64,000 nucleotides of DNA from Ursus arctos (taxonomy: Eukaryota; Chordata; Mammalia; Carnivora; Ursidae). Shown here piece after piece: positions 1-10,702 of the stretch. The position numbers were made by a program, and so were the translations under genes. The stretch is taken from assembly GCF_023065955.2 (NCBI RefSeq), contig NW_026622808.1:42854475-42918474 (forward strand), written 5' to 3'. Within the stretch, counting starts at the first letter, position 1; the number at the start of each line of letters is the position of its first letter. The notes beneath the pieces are model-generated. The model worked only from the letters and a program-made list of their open reading frames with translations. It did not search any database and was not told the origin of the DNA.

Positions 1-444
1 CTCCCCAGTTACAGGCATATCCTCTTAAGAAAGAAGAAAAACGCTTCTGAATTCTGTTGAACAACCATTATCGCAACTTTGGGTGAAATATTTAAACTTT
101 CTGGACCTTAGTGTTTCATCTTGGGACAGGAAAAATGAAATCAATGCCACGGAGTGGTGAGGAGAATTCACTTACATAAATAACCAGAATAACACATGAT
201 ATGTGGTGGTAGGACCTTAAATGATTTTTCTTTTCTTTTATACCCTTTCTTTGTTTCATTAAGAGTTGTTTAAGTTGCTTATGAAAAAAGTTTCCAAAAA
301 AAATGTTATCTCTCTTCTTCTTTCTTCTAGTCCAAAGAAGAAAATTTCTTTCAGCAAGTTGAACACTATATAGGATTTGAGAAATCAATACTTTTGGAAT
401 ATCTGGGCTTCCCAATAGAGGACAGTTAAGCAATATCTAACACC
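1..444. other. No gene recognised; AT-rich sequence
   Basis: I see no recognisable repeat, RNA gene or exon here. A minus-strand open frame at 116-433 (105 codons) has low-complexity Lys/Lys-Arg-rich composition, matches no family I know and runs through poly-pyrimidine sequence, so I treat it as a chance frame. Confidence 0.5.
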
Positions 445-948
445 TTACAAATGTAAATACCATTTGATCTACCAATTCCACCTGTAGGACATTTTCCCTG
501 CAAATAAATAATTGAAGTGCAAGGGTATTCACTACAGCATTAATTTTAACAGCAAAATATTTTTTTAAAAATCTAAATGCCCATCAATAGAAGATTGGTT
601 ATATAAATTATGGTACATGGTACATCTATAGATGAGAATAATACACAACTAAAAAAAAATTCCAGAATGCATTTTTAAGTGAGAAAGCAAGGTATATAGA
701 ACATTATGCATAATATACTATTTTATTAAAAAGAAAGAAGATAAATATATATCAATATTTGCTTGTATGTGCATAAAACACTCTAGAAAGATACCTGAAA
801 ATTTGTGGTTTCTGGTGAGCAGGGGTGGGAGAAAACTGAATCCAAGTGTGAAATGGGTGAAAAGGAAATTTTCACTGTACTTCACTTTTTCTAAACCAGT
901 GGCAAAAATTTAATAGACTAATTAAATTTTTAAAATATTTAATTGGAC
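445..948 (+). repeat. Old L1 3' end fragment
   Basis: The stretch has the order of a mammalian L1M-type 3' region on the plus strand: a degenerate 'ccaattccacctgtaggac' block, 'gcccatcaatagaagattgg', 'ttatggtacat', then 'gagaaagcaaggtatatag' and a G-rich 'agcaggggtgggagaaaac' block before the A/T-rich end. It is heavily diverged and has no poly(A) tail left. Boundaries are approximate. Confidence 0.7.
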
Positions 949-1630
949 TTGTACCCACTTCCAAAAAACAACAGGGTGTTAAAGTTCGCCATCTTATCTC
1001 ACATATATTCTAATAGACAAGTGGATGAGCTGACCGATAAGCTACTAGATTTTTCCATATAAAGACCATCATCACATCCTGGAGACAGAGAACTACCCAT
1101 ACCTATGACTATTTCCACTATTTGTATTTTGGTCACTATTTTATTTTTCTGATGCTGTTCCAGTAATAGAACCATACAGTGGCCATTGGTAGGTGAAGCA
1201 CAGTTTCACTACTGACCTTTAACATAACTGGTAACACATGTCATATACCCTTAATTTCCTCTCCAAACAAACCTTTGACACTTAATTGGGCAGTGAATCA
1301 CATTACGCATTTTTTTTTAAATGTCAAACTCTTGCACTTAAAATCAAACAGAAGTCAGAAGACCACATGATGAACTCTCTTCTGATGGTGTTCTATTTAG
1401 TGAATACTTCCTTATTCAAACTCTTATTTTTCTACTTCATATGGATAGTCTAGCAAGAAAACATTTGAACAATAAACTTCTTTTACGATGCCAGAGAGTC
1501 ATCCCTTGACTTTCATAATACACACTCAACAATATAACTTAAACGTTCAGACCTAACTTCTTGACTTCCTATATTAAACATACTACTACCTAAGCATTCC
1601 CCACCACGGCACACAACACTACCAAATCAC
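949..1630. other. No feature recognised
   Basis: Ordinary AT-rich sequence with no coding frame, repeat signature or regulatory cluster that I can support. Confidence 0.4.
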
Positions 1631-1631
1631 C

Positions 1632-1733
1632 TAGATGCTTAGGCCTCAATCCTTAGAGTCAACCTTGATTACCTCTTTCTCTCATGCCCCACATCCGGTC
1701 TATCAGCAAGCCATGCCAGCTCTACAATAAAAT
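1632..1733 (+). repeat. L2 LINE fragment
   Basis: The block 'acctctttctctcatgcccc' followed by 'acatccggtctatcagcaag' and 'agctctac' matches the L2 ORF2-derived segment common in mammals (usually 'cacatccaatctatcagcaa'). Short and diverged. Confidence 0.6.
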
Positions 1734-1884
1734 ATAAAGAAAAGAGCAAAGATTTGTAAACTAAAGAATATGATTCTAAGTAAATTATTATTGCAAAGTA
1801 AATAGAAGGAAGAAAACAGTAATGATAAGAGAAGAAATTAATGACATAGGTCACCCAAAATAATACAAAATAATATAAAAAATG

Positions 1885-3225
1885 GACGAAAAAAGAAAAT
1901 TGGCTCTTTGAAGAGATTGATCAAATTGATAAACCCTGAGCAAGACTGGCCAAAAAGAAAAAAAGCCCAGAAATTATGAATATCAGGAATAAATGAAAGG
2001 TATCACAACAGATACTACAGACATTAAGAGGATAATGAGGACTAGCAATTTTATGTCCATAATATTGACAAGTTATAGGAAATGAACAATTGTTTTAAAA
2101 ACACAACTTCTAAAAACTTACAGAGAAAAAATATAAAAATTTGAGTAGCCCAATAAGTGAGCACCAATGTAAAGCATAAAAGTAAAATAGTATTTATTCA
2201 CAAATGATTTGGCTTTCCACATGGAAAATGAAAAACAATCTATTATTTTAAAACTAGTAGCATTAATAAGTGAATTTAGTGAGATTGTAGGATGTATGGT
2301 CAATACACAAAAATCAGTTGTATTTCTCTATATTAGCAGCAATTAGAAAATTAAAACTTAACATACCGTTTCTAATAGCATAAAAAACCATAAACACTCA
2401 GGAATGAGTTTAAGTGGGAAAACAGTACAACTTGTCCACTGAAAACAACACGATATTGCCAAGAGAAATTAAAGAAGTCATAAATAAATGAAGAGGCATA
2501 CCACAATTAGAAGATTCAATATTATGAAAATGTCAGTTCTCTTCAAACGGATCTGCAAATTCAACAATCCCAAGCAGAATTTCCTTGGGATTTTTCTTAC
2601 AGAAATCGACAAAAGTAATTCTAAAATTTATTTGGAATTTCAAAGGGGTTAGGATAACCAAAACAATCAAAAATAGAAAAACTAAATTGAAAGAGTCCTG
2701 AGGCGCCTGGGTGGCGCAGTCGTTAAGCGTCTGCCTTCAGCTCAGGGCGTGATCCCAGCGTTCTGGGATCGAGCCCCACATCGGGCTCCTCCGCTAGGAG
2801 CCTGCTTCTTCCTCTCCCACTCCCCTTGCTTGTGTTCCCTCTCTGCTGGCTGTCCCTGTCAAATAAATAAATAAAATCTTTAAAAAAAAAAAAAAGAAAG
2901 AAAGAGTCCTATCACTTGATTTCAAGGTTTACTATAAACCTACAGTAGTTAAGACAAAAGTTACAAGATTATTCACTGGGGAAGGAACAGGTTTTTTTCA
3001 ATAAATGATGCTGAATTAAATGTATATTGAATGAAGAAAAATGAAACTCAACCTCTATGTCACATTATACAGAAAAGTTTACTTGAAATGAAACACAGAC
3101 CTAAACATAAAACTAAATTTGATACTTCTAGGGAAAAAACGTAGAATACTTTCACAAGGTTTTTGAGGTAGGCAAAGATTTCTTAGATTTAAAAAACATT
3201 ATTCATAAGGGAGTTTTTCCAAAAT
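1885..3225 (+). repeat. Degenerate L1 ORF2 remnant
   Basis: This is a diverged, internally deleted sense L1 copy. Landmarks in L1 order are the 'ttggctctttgaagagattg' block, 'attgataaaccctgagcaag' and 'aatatcaggaataaatg' upstream of the reverse-transcriptase region, 'aataagtgaatttagtgag' and 'caatacacaaaaatcagttg' after the RT core, 'attaaagaagtcataaataa', and 'taggcaaagatttcttagat' near the ORF2 C-terminal region. Stops occur in all frames, so it encodes nothing. The RT catalytic segment appears to be deleted around 2,100-2,230. A Can-SINE interrupts it at 2,700-2,899. Confidence 0.75.
2700..2899 (+). mobile_element. Can-SINE, young ursid-type subfamily
   Basis: Full-length tRNA-Lys-derived Can-SINE. 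The tRNA-like head starts 'gcgcctgggtggcgcagtcg', the degenerate B-box region is 'gatcgagcccc', the body reads 'ctgcttcttcctctcccact', and the 3' end is 'aaataaataaataaaatctt' plus poly(A). The 11-bp target-site duplication 'gaaagagtcct' lies at 2,689-2,699 and 2,900-2,910, perfect on both sides, which indicates recent insertion into the older L1. Confidence 0.93.
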
Positions 3226-3522
3226 CCTAATTTTTTTTTGCTTGAAAACTCAAGCTTTATCATTGGCAACAAATCTGTCAGTTGTTCTGAAAAGACAGGC
3301 TCACATTGTTCATTCTTGAGAAAAATTTTGACAGAATGTCTGCCAAACACCTAAGTCTAAATAACCATAGTTTGTTCTAGGAGAAAAACACCTAGCTCAG
3401 CTTGCAACTCAAGACATCACCCAAATGTTCCCCAGCCTAGACACAGACATTGAACTTTGTTATGCAGCATAAATAAGTACTTTATGCAAATTTCCCCCAT
3501 TTTGTCTTACAGAATATTAAAA
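3226..3522. other. No gene recognised; octamer motif inside
   Basis: No repeat is recognised. An exact ATGCAAAT octamer (POU-factor type) occurs at about 3,483-3,490; a single site has little weight alone. Confidence 0.35.
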
Positions 3523-3536
3523 AGACTCATATTCAG

Positions 3537-3660
3537 GGGCACCTGGGTAGCTCAGGCATTAAGTCTTCTCCCTCTCCCACTCCCCCTGCCTGGGTTCCCT
3601 CTCTCGCTGGCTGTCTCTCTCTGACAAATAAATAAATAAAATCTTTAAAAAAAAAAAAAA
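3537..3660 (+). mobile_element. Can-SINE with internal deletion
   Basis: The head 'gggcacctgggtagctcagg' runs only to 'cattaag' and then jumps directly to the pyrimidine body 'tcttctccctctcccactcc', so roughly 80 bases from the middle (including the B-box region) are missing. The tail is 'aaataaataaataaaatctt' plus A15. Flanks carry a 14-bp duplication, 'agactcatattcag' at 3,523-3,536 and 'agactcctattcag' at 3,661-3,674 (one mismatch). Confidence 0.9.
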
Positions 3661-3674
3661 AGACTCCTATTCAG

Positions 3675-4034
3675 GAGTGGAGGTTTAACAAAAACTAATC
3701 ATTCATACTTTTTCAAAAAAGACATTCTTAAGTGAAGCTGGGTTTTTTTTTTCTTTAACTGTGATTGCATGACAGTGAGGAATACAATGTCAAGGACAGT
3801 TTGGTGCACTGCCTTGATGCATGCTAAGGCACTAACAGTTTTTCCACCCTTGCTTTTGCACCATTAGTGCAAATCTCAATACAGTGAAGTCGGCAAATAA
3901 CATTTTAGTATTATAATGAAAATTCTTTTGACCTTATGAATTGCCAGGGGTCTGCAGATTTTCTGAGCTACTATTAGAAATACATGTAAAGGCCTGAAGG
4001 AGACAGATTAAAGAAAGCCATAAAATCAGCTGCA
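3675..4034. other. No feature recognised
   Basis: No coding or repeat signature. It contains a short hairpin-capable sequence (TGCCTT ... AAGGCA near 3,810-3,832) that I regard as incidental. Confidence 0.35.
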
Positions 4035-4190
4035 ACTTCCATTCGTTCCTCCAGTTAAGTAATTAGTAAGTGTTTGCTATGTTCCACGCCCTGCTGGCAC
4101 TGTGCATATAGTGATGAACAAAATAAGTCATCTCTTTTCTCAAGAAGATTTCACAGAGGCAGGGGATTAAGTAGGCTGAAGGGTGGGAAC
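4035..4190. repeat. Ancient mammalian repeat fragment, family uncertain
   Basis: The run 'taagtgtttgctatgttcc' then 'ctggcactgtgcatatagtg' and 'aacaaaataagtcatctctt' resembles the widespread old repeat segment 'caaatatttattgagcacct ... gatacagcagtgaacaaaac'. I do not assign a family. Confidence 0.4.
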
Positions 4191-4332
4191 AGAGAAGAAA
4201 ATACACGAATTAGTCCATTGTATGAATATATTACAATTTGTTTATCCATTTACTTCTTAAAGGATATTTGGGTTGTTTCCATTCCTGTTGTTATTCAGAA
4301 TAAACATGATGTGAACTTTTGTGCACTAGTCT

Positions 4333-4437
4333 CTCTCTCTCTCTTTTTTTTAAGTAATCTCTACACGGTGGGACTCAAGCTCACAACCCTGAGATCAAGA
4401 GTTGCATGCCCTACCAACTGAACCAGCCGGGCACCCC
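4333..4437 (-). mobile_element. Can-SINE fragment, older subfamily, antisense
   Basis: Antisense head with the signature 'accaactgaaccagccgggc' next to 'accctgagatcaagagttgc', plus a T-rich end. The flanks 'cactagtctct' at about 4,324 and 4,439 look like the target-site duplication in the host L1. Confidence 0.75.
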
Positions 4438-4517
4438 CACTAGTCTCTTTTTGGACACATGTTTTCATTTCTCTTGAGTAGATAACTAGTTGTGCAATGG
4501 CTGGGTCATAGAGTAGG

Positions 4518-4694
4518 TAAATGGTTCTCAGCTGGGGGCAATTTTGGCAATGTCTGGGGACATTTTTGTCATGATTGGGGAGATGCTTCTAGTGAGTGGA
4601 GGCCAGGGATACAGCTAGACATCCTACAATACAGAGGACAGCATCCACAGCAAAGAACCAACTGGACCAAACTATCCAAGTGCTGAGGCTGAGA
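4518..4694 (+). mobile_element. MER5A-type hAT-Charlie DNA transposon
   Basis: Nearly complete non-autonomous element: 'ggttctcagctgggggcaat' at the left end, 'ttggcaatgtctggggacat', 'gtggaggccagggatac', 'catcctacaatacagaggac', and the right end 'gctgaggctgagaaa'. This order is diagnostic of MER5A. It encodes nothing; a 64-codon frame inside it is chance. Confidence 0.85.
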
Positions 4695-4814
4695 AAATTT
4701 GGGTCAGATATATGTTTAAATTTTAAGGAAACTTCTAAGCTGCTTTCTAATGGAATTGTGCACTGTTGCACTCCCAGTAGCAAGGTATGAAAGTTGCAGA
4801 GAGAGTGCCAGTTT

Positions 4815-5475
4815 CCAGAACTTTCTTATCATCCCAATAATTTCTGTATCCATTAAATAAAAACTCCCCATTCCCACTGCCCTCCAGCTCCTGGTAACCT
4901 CTGTTCTTCCTTCTGTCTCTGTGATTTTCCTATTTTAGGTACCCCATATAGGTAGAATCATACAGTATTTCTTCTTTTTTTGTGTTCAGGCTTATTTCAC
5001 TCAGCATAAGGTTTTCAAGGTTCATCTGTGTTGTAGCAGGTGTCAGAAACTCATTCCTATTTTTTAAAAGATTTTATTTATTTCTTTGACAGAGAGAGAG
5101 AGAACCACACAGGGGAAGCTGCAGGCAGAGGGAGAAGGAGAGGGGGCAGAGGGAGAGGAAGAAGCAGGCTCCTCACTGAGCAGGGAGCCCGACGTGGGGC
5201 TCAATCCCAAGACCCTGGGATCATGACCTGAGCCGAAGGCAGAGGTTTAACCTACTGAGCCAACCAAGTGCCCTTTTTTAAGACTAATATTCCATTGTGT
5301 GTATATACCACATCTTATTTATCTATTCATCTGTTGATGGATGATTTTTTTATAAATAATATTGCTATGAACATTGTTGTACAAATATCTGTTTGAGACA
5401 ATACTCAATTCCTTTGAGCATATACTTGGAAGTGGAATTTCTGGAGCATATAAAATTCTATGTTTTACTTTTTGA
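4815..5475 (-). repeat. Antisense old L1 3' UTR, second copy
   Basis: This restarts the L1 3' UTR order (antisense) with 'ctccagctcctggtaacctc', 'ttctgtctctgtgattttcc', 'atttcactcagcataagg' and 'ttcaaggttcatctgtgttg', then 'atattccattgtgtgtatat' and 'aacattgttgtacaaatatc'. Because the order restarts it is a copy separate from 4,203-4,812. A Can-SINE splits it at 5,061-5,276. Confidence 0.75.
5061..5276 (-). mobile_element. Can-SINE, antisense
   Basis: Begins with the antisense tail 'aaaagattttatttatttct', then a GA-rich body, 'gaagcaggctcctcactgag', 'gacgtggggctcaatcccaa', and ends with the antisense head 'actgagccaaccaagtgccc'. It interrupts the antisense L1. Confidence 0.9.
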
Positions 5476-5639
5476 GTAATCCTCAATAACTTTCAAAAAC
5501 ATAAAAGGATTGGAGACAAAAAAGTTTGAGAACTGCTGTCCTAGAACATCTCAGCTTTGTCTGGATAACTCTTGCTTGTTATTCAAGGTAAAGACAGGCA
5601 TCATTTCTTAGGAAGAATGTCAAGTCCATCCCTATGTTG

Positions 5640-5835
5640 GGGCCCTCCACTGCATGGCCCATGTGTACCTCCCTCTTGGCTCTTAGTACATTGTATTTTA
5701 TCACCTGTTAATGTCACTTTTCCTTCTCTAAACTGTAAGTTCTTTGAGGGTGACATTCAGATCTTTTCCATTTGTGTGTATGCTTGTCTGCAATATAATA
5801 GTGAGTATAAGAAATATTGTGACGTATTTGAAGGA
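5640..5835 (+). repeat. L2 LINE 3' end fragment
   Basis: The block 'aaactgtaagttctttgagg' followed by 'gtgacattcagatcttttcc' is the L2 3' region ('actgtaagctccttgagggc'). The final TAGTAGG...AATGAATG stretch is eroded. A minus-strand-like hAT end 'tttgagaactgctg' lies just upstream at about 5,526. Confidence 0.6.
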
Positions 5836-6111
5836 AATTAAAGATGATTATTTGAAATGCTCTATAGGAGGACTGATAAAGAATTTCACTTATATGTCAC
5901 CTCTAATTACCTGATAATGGCTGCTTGGAAAGCTGTGTTGAGAAGGATTCTGAGGGCAACTAGAAGCTTAGCAAGAAGAAATACAGGGACTATTAGCAAT
6001 GCAAGTGGGCTGTAGAAAGATCTATACCTAGACTAGATGCTAAGTCCCTTTCAGTTCTAACATTCCATGCAGGAAAACATCATTATTTTTGTCTTCAAAT
6101 TTCATCCTTAT

Positions 6112-6302
6112 GGGGCGCCTGGGTAGCACAGTCATTAAAGCGCCTGCCTTCAGCTCAGGGCGTGATCCTGGCATTCCGGGATCGTGTCCCACATCGGGAT
6201 CCTCTGCTGGGAGCCTGCTTCTTCCTCTCCCACTCCCCCTGCTATGTTCCCTCTCTCGCTGGCTGTCTCTGTCAAATAAATAAATAAAATCTTTAAAAAA
6301 AA
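6112..6302 (+). mobile_element. Can-SINE, young ursid-type subfamily
   Basis: Full-length, starting 'ggggcgcctgggtagcacag', with body 'ctgcttcttcctctcccact' and tail 'aaataaataaataaaatctt' plus A. A perfect 17-bp duplication 'tcaaatttcatccttat' lies at 6,095-6,111 and 6,303-6,319. The perfect flanks make this one of the younger insertions in the window. Confidence 0.95.
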
Positions 6303-6319
6303 TCAAATTTCATCCTTAT

Positions 6320-7180
6320 TAATTTAGTCTAAAAATCTGATACATCTTTTATTAGCAAATTAAATGTGACTATGTTGCAAAATCCACTGCATAAAAAAAC
6401 ACAAATATTCCCTCTTCAGTCTGCATCTCTACCCCTGGATCCTTCCAAGATCAAAAGTTCCTTACAGAATTCTTCATGGATTTTTACAAATACATCAATG
6501 CAATTTTATGATAATATGAAGCTATTAGACTTGAAATGACTCACACTGCTTTCATCTGGGGACACATTCCTTACCCGAGTAGCATTCAGACACAAATATA
6601 TACAGCCTACATTTCAGTTTATTTCTAGTTTCATGTCTTTGGTTTTATTTACAAAAAGTTATACATGGTTAGAAAATGAAAAACATTTGAGTATGTATTA
6701 TTATCTTATTTCTCCAATCTCTCCTGCTATAAATGGATAGTTATTGGAGTTAAAGAAATTACTGGCTAGGCTAAAAAAAAAAAATTAATGATGTCTTAGA
6801 AGAAAGACTAACAGGACACATTCAAATGGGGAGTCTGAAATCTTTATGGCCTCCATTTCAGAAAAAAAAAAAAAAGGAAGACAACTATAAATTAAATGTG
6901 GGTATATTATTATCCATGAGGGTGACATAACACACTGGTATATCACAGCATTAATTTATCAACAGATTGATCCATAGATGTTCAAATTGGACTGGAGATG
7001 TTACTCCCAGAGAGATCCTTTCATTTGTGCTGTTTAGATGTGTTCTAAGATTACTAGGCCTCAGAGAATGAGCTATATACTTATCTTAAACTCATCATGG
7101 GCAGTGCAGAATCAATAAATGAGGAATTGAGAATTTCGTGAAAATCTAAGTGATATTACCTTCATAAAGGAATAAAAAAA
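6320..7180. other. No feature recognised
   Basis: About 860 bases of AT-rich sequence with two short A-runs (6,771-6,784 and 6,862-6,875). I see no repeat family, exon or RNA gene. Confidence 0.4.
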
Positions 7181-7191
7181 ATCTTCTAATT

Positions 7192-7208
7192 TCTTTTTTT
7201 TAAAAGAT

Positions 7209-7239
<31 letters not shown>

Positions 7240-7439
7240 TTTGGCACAAAGAGAAAGAGAGGCAAGCAGGGGGAGCAGCAGGCAGAGGGAGAAGGAGAGG
7301 GAGGCAGAGAGAGAGGGAGAAGCAGGCTCCCCACTGAACAGGGAACCCAATGTGGGACTCTATCCCAAGACCCTGGGATCGTGACCTGAGCCCTAGGCAG
7401 ACACTTAACCAACTGAGCCACCCAGGTGCCCCCAAAAAC
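7192..7439 (-). mobile_element. Can-SINE, antisense, with expanded (ATTT)n tail
   Basis: Antisense tail is an expanded ATTT repeat (7,208-7,243, about nine units), followed by a GA-rich body, 'gagaagcaggctccccactg' and the antisense head 'aactgagccacccaggtgcc'. Duplication 'atcttctaatt' at 7,181-7,191 and 7,440-7,450. Confidence 0.92.
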
Positions 7440-7614
7440 ATCTTCTAATTACTTGAGCATAAAAGATAAGGAAGAGGGATGCTTTTATCACATGCATATA
7501 TGTGGGGAACAGCTGATAAACAAGGAATGGGATACAAAACAACTTTGCAACCAAGGCACCAAAAAATACTGCCCTGAACTTTACAGCACTTTCTGCTTTT
7601 TGAAAACACGCTCA

Positions 7615-7690
7615 CATTCATTATTTCATTTTATCCTCTCAAGAAACCTGTGAGGTAGGTAAGACAGGTTTCATTATCTCCAAGATTTAT
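7615..7690 (-). repeat. MIR fragment
   Basis: 'ttcattttatcctctcaaga' followed by 'acctgtgaggtaggtaagac' is the antisense MIR core. Short and diverged. Confidence 0.55.
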
Positions 7691-8545
7691 CTAACGCTCT
7701 TGCCACTACTATTTTATGATAGGACTCGTGGATCCAGAGAGAAGTATTCCTCACATTATGGCCATATCTTGTGACTCACAAGAGCTGGAAAAATGAAGTA
7801 ACGAGTATGTATTATGAGGGATAGGAACACACTCTCTTCACTTGGGAGTCGGCTTTCCCTTATAAATATTCTACCAGAAAAATTAGCAATAAACGCCTTT
7901 GTTCTGCTGTATTGAAGTAGGGATTTCCAGACAAACTACTTCTGACTTGCCAGCACTGGGGATAACCACAAAAGGTGACCCCAATGACTATGTGCAAAAA
8001 AACACTGGTTCTTAATTTCTTAACCCCTTCTTAACTCTTTCTCTTACGTAACCCTCTTTCTGGCCTGTAGAAGATCAAAAATTAAGAGAAGGGGAATAGG
8101 AACATTATAGGTGAGACAATGCAATGACTAGAAATTGCCCTGTGTAGACAGAGCCCATGTTTCTATTTAATTTAAAACTAATATATGTATTACTTATTCC
8201 ATACCTTATTAGAAATATAAATGGATAGCATTTATTAAATGCAAATTTTATACCAAGCAAAGAAATCTTATAAAAATTTGTTTTCAAAAATTCTTATATA
8301 AAAATGTTGCTTTGTGAAAACACTAGCTCCATCTCAAAATGTACTCTTCTATTATACTGAACTGAAGCATTTCTTTAGGAGCAAAGGGGGAAGAGCAGTG
8401 GGTCAGCTGTGCTTATCAGGATGGCCTGCTCACTTGTTTATGGTGAACATTCTTCTGACAGATGACTGGTGCCCGCTAGACATTTCACATACCATCTGTG
8501 ATATAAACGCTTGTTATTTTGTTCTCTTTCCTTTTGTGTATGCTT
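7691..8545. other. No feature recognised
   Basis: AT-rich sequence. Open frames of 60-77 codons on both strands have no recognisable similarity and no splice or polyadenylation context that I can support. Confidence 0.4.
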
Positions 8546-8547
8546 GA

Positions 8548-8635
8548 AATTACACACATGCACATATACACATATGTATATGTGGATATATATTATTATG
8601 TATATGTTTATAGGCATACAAACATACATAACATG
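8548..8635. repeat. Low-complexity alternating purine-pyrimidine tract
   Basis: A run of imperfect CA/TG and TA dinucleotides ('acacacatgcacatatacac', 'atatgtatatgtgg') with several internal self-complementary stretches. A decayed microsatellite; no coding content. Confidence 0.75.
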
Positions 8636-8639
8636 GATA

Positions 8640-9134
8640 GTGCACATTTTTTAAAGAAAAACAGTCACCTATAAAGCATTTCATCTCGGCTTATACAGTG
8701 GAGGGCACCACTGCATGGGGGGGGGGTGTCCCTGCTCCAGCGCCCACTGGGTCCTGATCTCCACAACCCTACTCACCAAGTTCATGTCCTAGACAAACAT
8801 GGCTTAGAGTCTGTCCTCTACACTGGGTCTTAGAACCAAACTTAGTTGTTCTGCAGATGCCTTCCACGTTTGGAGGTAATGAGAATGGTAAATAGTAGTA
8901 TATAATAAGACACACATTTTAATTTGACAATATTTCAGGAAGCCTCTACTGACTCTTGCCGGGCCTATAGTTGAACAAATCTGGCCAAGAGGTTTTCTTG
9001 CTCCTCAATATCCCCATCAATTCAGCCTGATTGGGTAATACTGTTTAAGGGGACACAATGCAACTAGACTTGGTCCTAGCTATCAGCAATTCACTCCTAA
9101 AGGATGACAGGGGAATACCATCTCCTCTCCCTCC
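8640..9134. other. No feature recognised
   Basis: Contains an 11-base G-run at about 8,717 and otherwise nothing I can name. Confidence 0.35.
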
Positions 9135-9355
9135 TAGGCTGGTGGTTAGAGCCTGGGTTCTGGAGTCACATGAGCTGGGATTCGTATTCTAGCACCTCTC
9201 CTTTCTGAGTGACCTTAGAAAAAACAAACTATGTGGCCCTTAGTTTCCTGATTTGTAAAATGAAGACCCTGAAAGGCCCCACCTCGGAGGGTGGTTGAGG
9301 GAATTAAATGCTTTGGACAGAGTAGCTGGAAGATAACAAGTGCTTGATGTTAGGA
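9135..9355 (+). repeat. MIR SINE
   Basis: Sense MIR in order: 'gagcctgggttctggagtca', 'gagtgaccttag', 'tagtttcctgatttgtaaaa', 'ggagggtggttgagggaatt', 'aagtgcttgatg'. Near full-length and diverged, as usual for this ancient tRNA-derived family. Confidence 0.85.
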
Positions 9356-10075
9356 AGGCATATGTACATAGCTATAAAACATGGGTCTTGACCCTGACAG
9401 CAGACAATGTTATGAAAGGCAGAATGCTCCAGTCTAAAAGTCTTATATCCTGACATCTCTTCAGTCAGACCCCAAGGTGAGTACATATTTGCATTGACTT
9501 CTAAAGCCATGCTAAAGTTTAATATTGCCTTTTTATATCTTTTCAACCAATTATTCCCTATCTCAATTCTACCTTGTACCTCTCGCTCACTTACATATTA
9601 TCCTGCACAAATACTTATCCTGTCCATTATTTTGTCCTGGCTTAGAGAAAGAACACCTGGAGGATGGGGATCTTTTACTTAATATTAGCTTCTGCTACTC
9701 TAGCGCCACTCAAGTGTGGTTAAGTTGATTATCTAAGACTTCCACGGGGTCAAAAACCAAAATACTTTTCAGTCTTGAATATCCTGGGTCTAATTCACTA
9801 TCGGACCCAGTTGACTACTCAGGTCTTAAAACTTTCACTTTCTGAGATACTACTCTTGACCAATTCTCCTTCTGCCCATCTCTCTATTTCTTCTTTTCCT
9901 TTTCTCCCCAACTGCCAAACATTGGTATTCCTAATGGTCAGCACCTTAAAAGAATGTAGGTCTGTATGGGCTGATGTAGACAGATTTCCCTAATATCTGA
10001 TAAAATGGGGGGGGGTGTTCTTACCAATAATTTACTCTTTCTTTTTCTTATTTTTAAATATCCTAACCATGGAAA
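9356..10075. other. No feature recognised
   Basis: Overlapping open frames of 60-80 codons occur on both strands without similarity I recognise. A G-run of eight lies at about 10,008. No repeat family identified. Confidence 0.35.
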
Positions 10076-10078
10076 TGT

Positions 10079-10465
10079 GTATTAGTTTCCAAGGACTTCT
10101 CTAATAAAGTACTACAAACTAAATGGGCTAAATCACAGAAATTTATTCTCTCATAGTTCTGTACACTAAAAGTCCAAGATCGAGGTGTCAGTAGGGTTGG
10201 TTCCTTTTTGGAGACTCTGAGGGAGGAACTTTTCCTTGCCCTCTTCCTAGCTTCCAGTCCTTGCTGGAAATCCTTGGCGTTCTTTGGCCTGTAGACTCAT
10301 CGCTCCAATCTCTACCTCTGTTATCACATGGCATCTCCCTGTGTGTCTCTGTCTTTACATGGCATTCCCTTCTCCATGTGTCTGTGTCCAAATTTTCCTT
10401 ATTTTACAAAGACACCAGTCACTGAATTAGGATTCACCAGCCCTAAGCCTGTATAACCCTGTTAA
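10079..10465 (-). repeat. MLT1-type ERVL-MaLR LTR, 3' part, antisense
   Basis: Antisense LTR starting 'gtattagtttccaaggactt', then 'agtactacaaactaaatggg', 'agaaatttattctctcatag', 'agtccaagatcgaggtgtca', 'gtgtctgtgtccaaattttc', 'agacaccagtcactgaatta' and 'caccagccctaagcctg'. This covers the LTR from its 3' end back to roughly a third of the way from its 5' end. Noncoding. The missing 5' part lies at 10,703-10,830 in the opposite orientation. Confidence 0.82.
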
Positions 10466-10490
10466 TATTTAAAAATAATTAAAATCAAAG

Positions 10491-10683
10491 TGCCTGGGTG
10501 GCTCAGTCAGTTGAGCATCCAACTCTTGGTTTTTGCTCAGGTCATGATATCAGGGTGGAGCCCTGGCTCTGTGCTCAGTGGGGAGTCTGCTTGAGGATTC
10601 TCTTCCTCTCCCTCTGCCCCTCTCCCCACTCATACCCACACATTCTCTTTTTCACTCTCTCTAAAATAAATAAATCTTGAAAA
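10491..10683 (+). mobile_element. Can-SINE, older subfamily
   Basis: Head 'agtgcctgggtggctcagtc', the older-type 'tgagcatccaactcttggtt', body 'tccctctgcccctctcccca', and end 'aaaataaataaatcttgaaa'. Flanked by imperfect 'aataattaaaatcaaag' / 'aataattaaaagcaaag' duplications. It sits exactly between two oppositely oriented LTR parts. Confidence 0.9.
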
Positions 10684-10702
10684 AAATAATTAAAAGCAAA
10701 GC

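Larger units (their letters stand above)
4203..4812 (-). repeat. Antisense old L1 3' region, interrupted twice
   Basis: Antisense L1M-type sequence: 'ttgtttatccatttacttct', 'ggatatttgggttgtttcc', 'gttttcatttctcttgagta', 'gcaatggctgggtcatagag', then the 'ctaatggaattgtgcactg' / 'ttgcactcccagtagcaa' block near its end. A SINE fragment (4,333-4,437) and a MER5A element (4,518-4,694) were inserted later. Noncoding. Confidence 0.7.

Noticed and set aside
7208..7243. Regular ATTT repeats considered as a CRISPR-like or satellite array
   Set aside because: They are the expanded tail of an antisense Can-SINE; no spacers exist.
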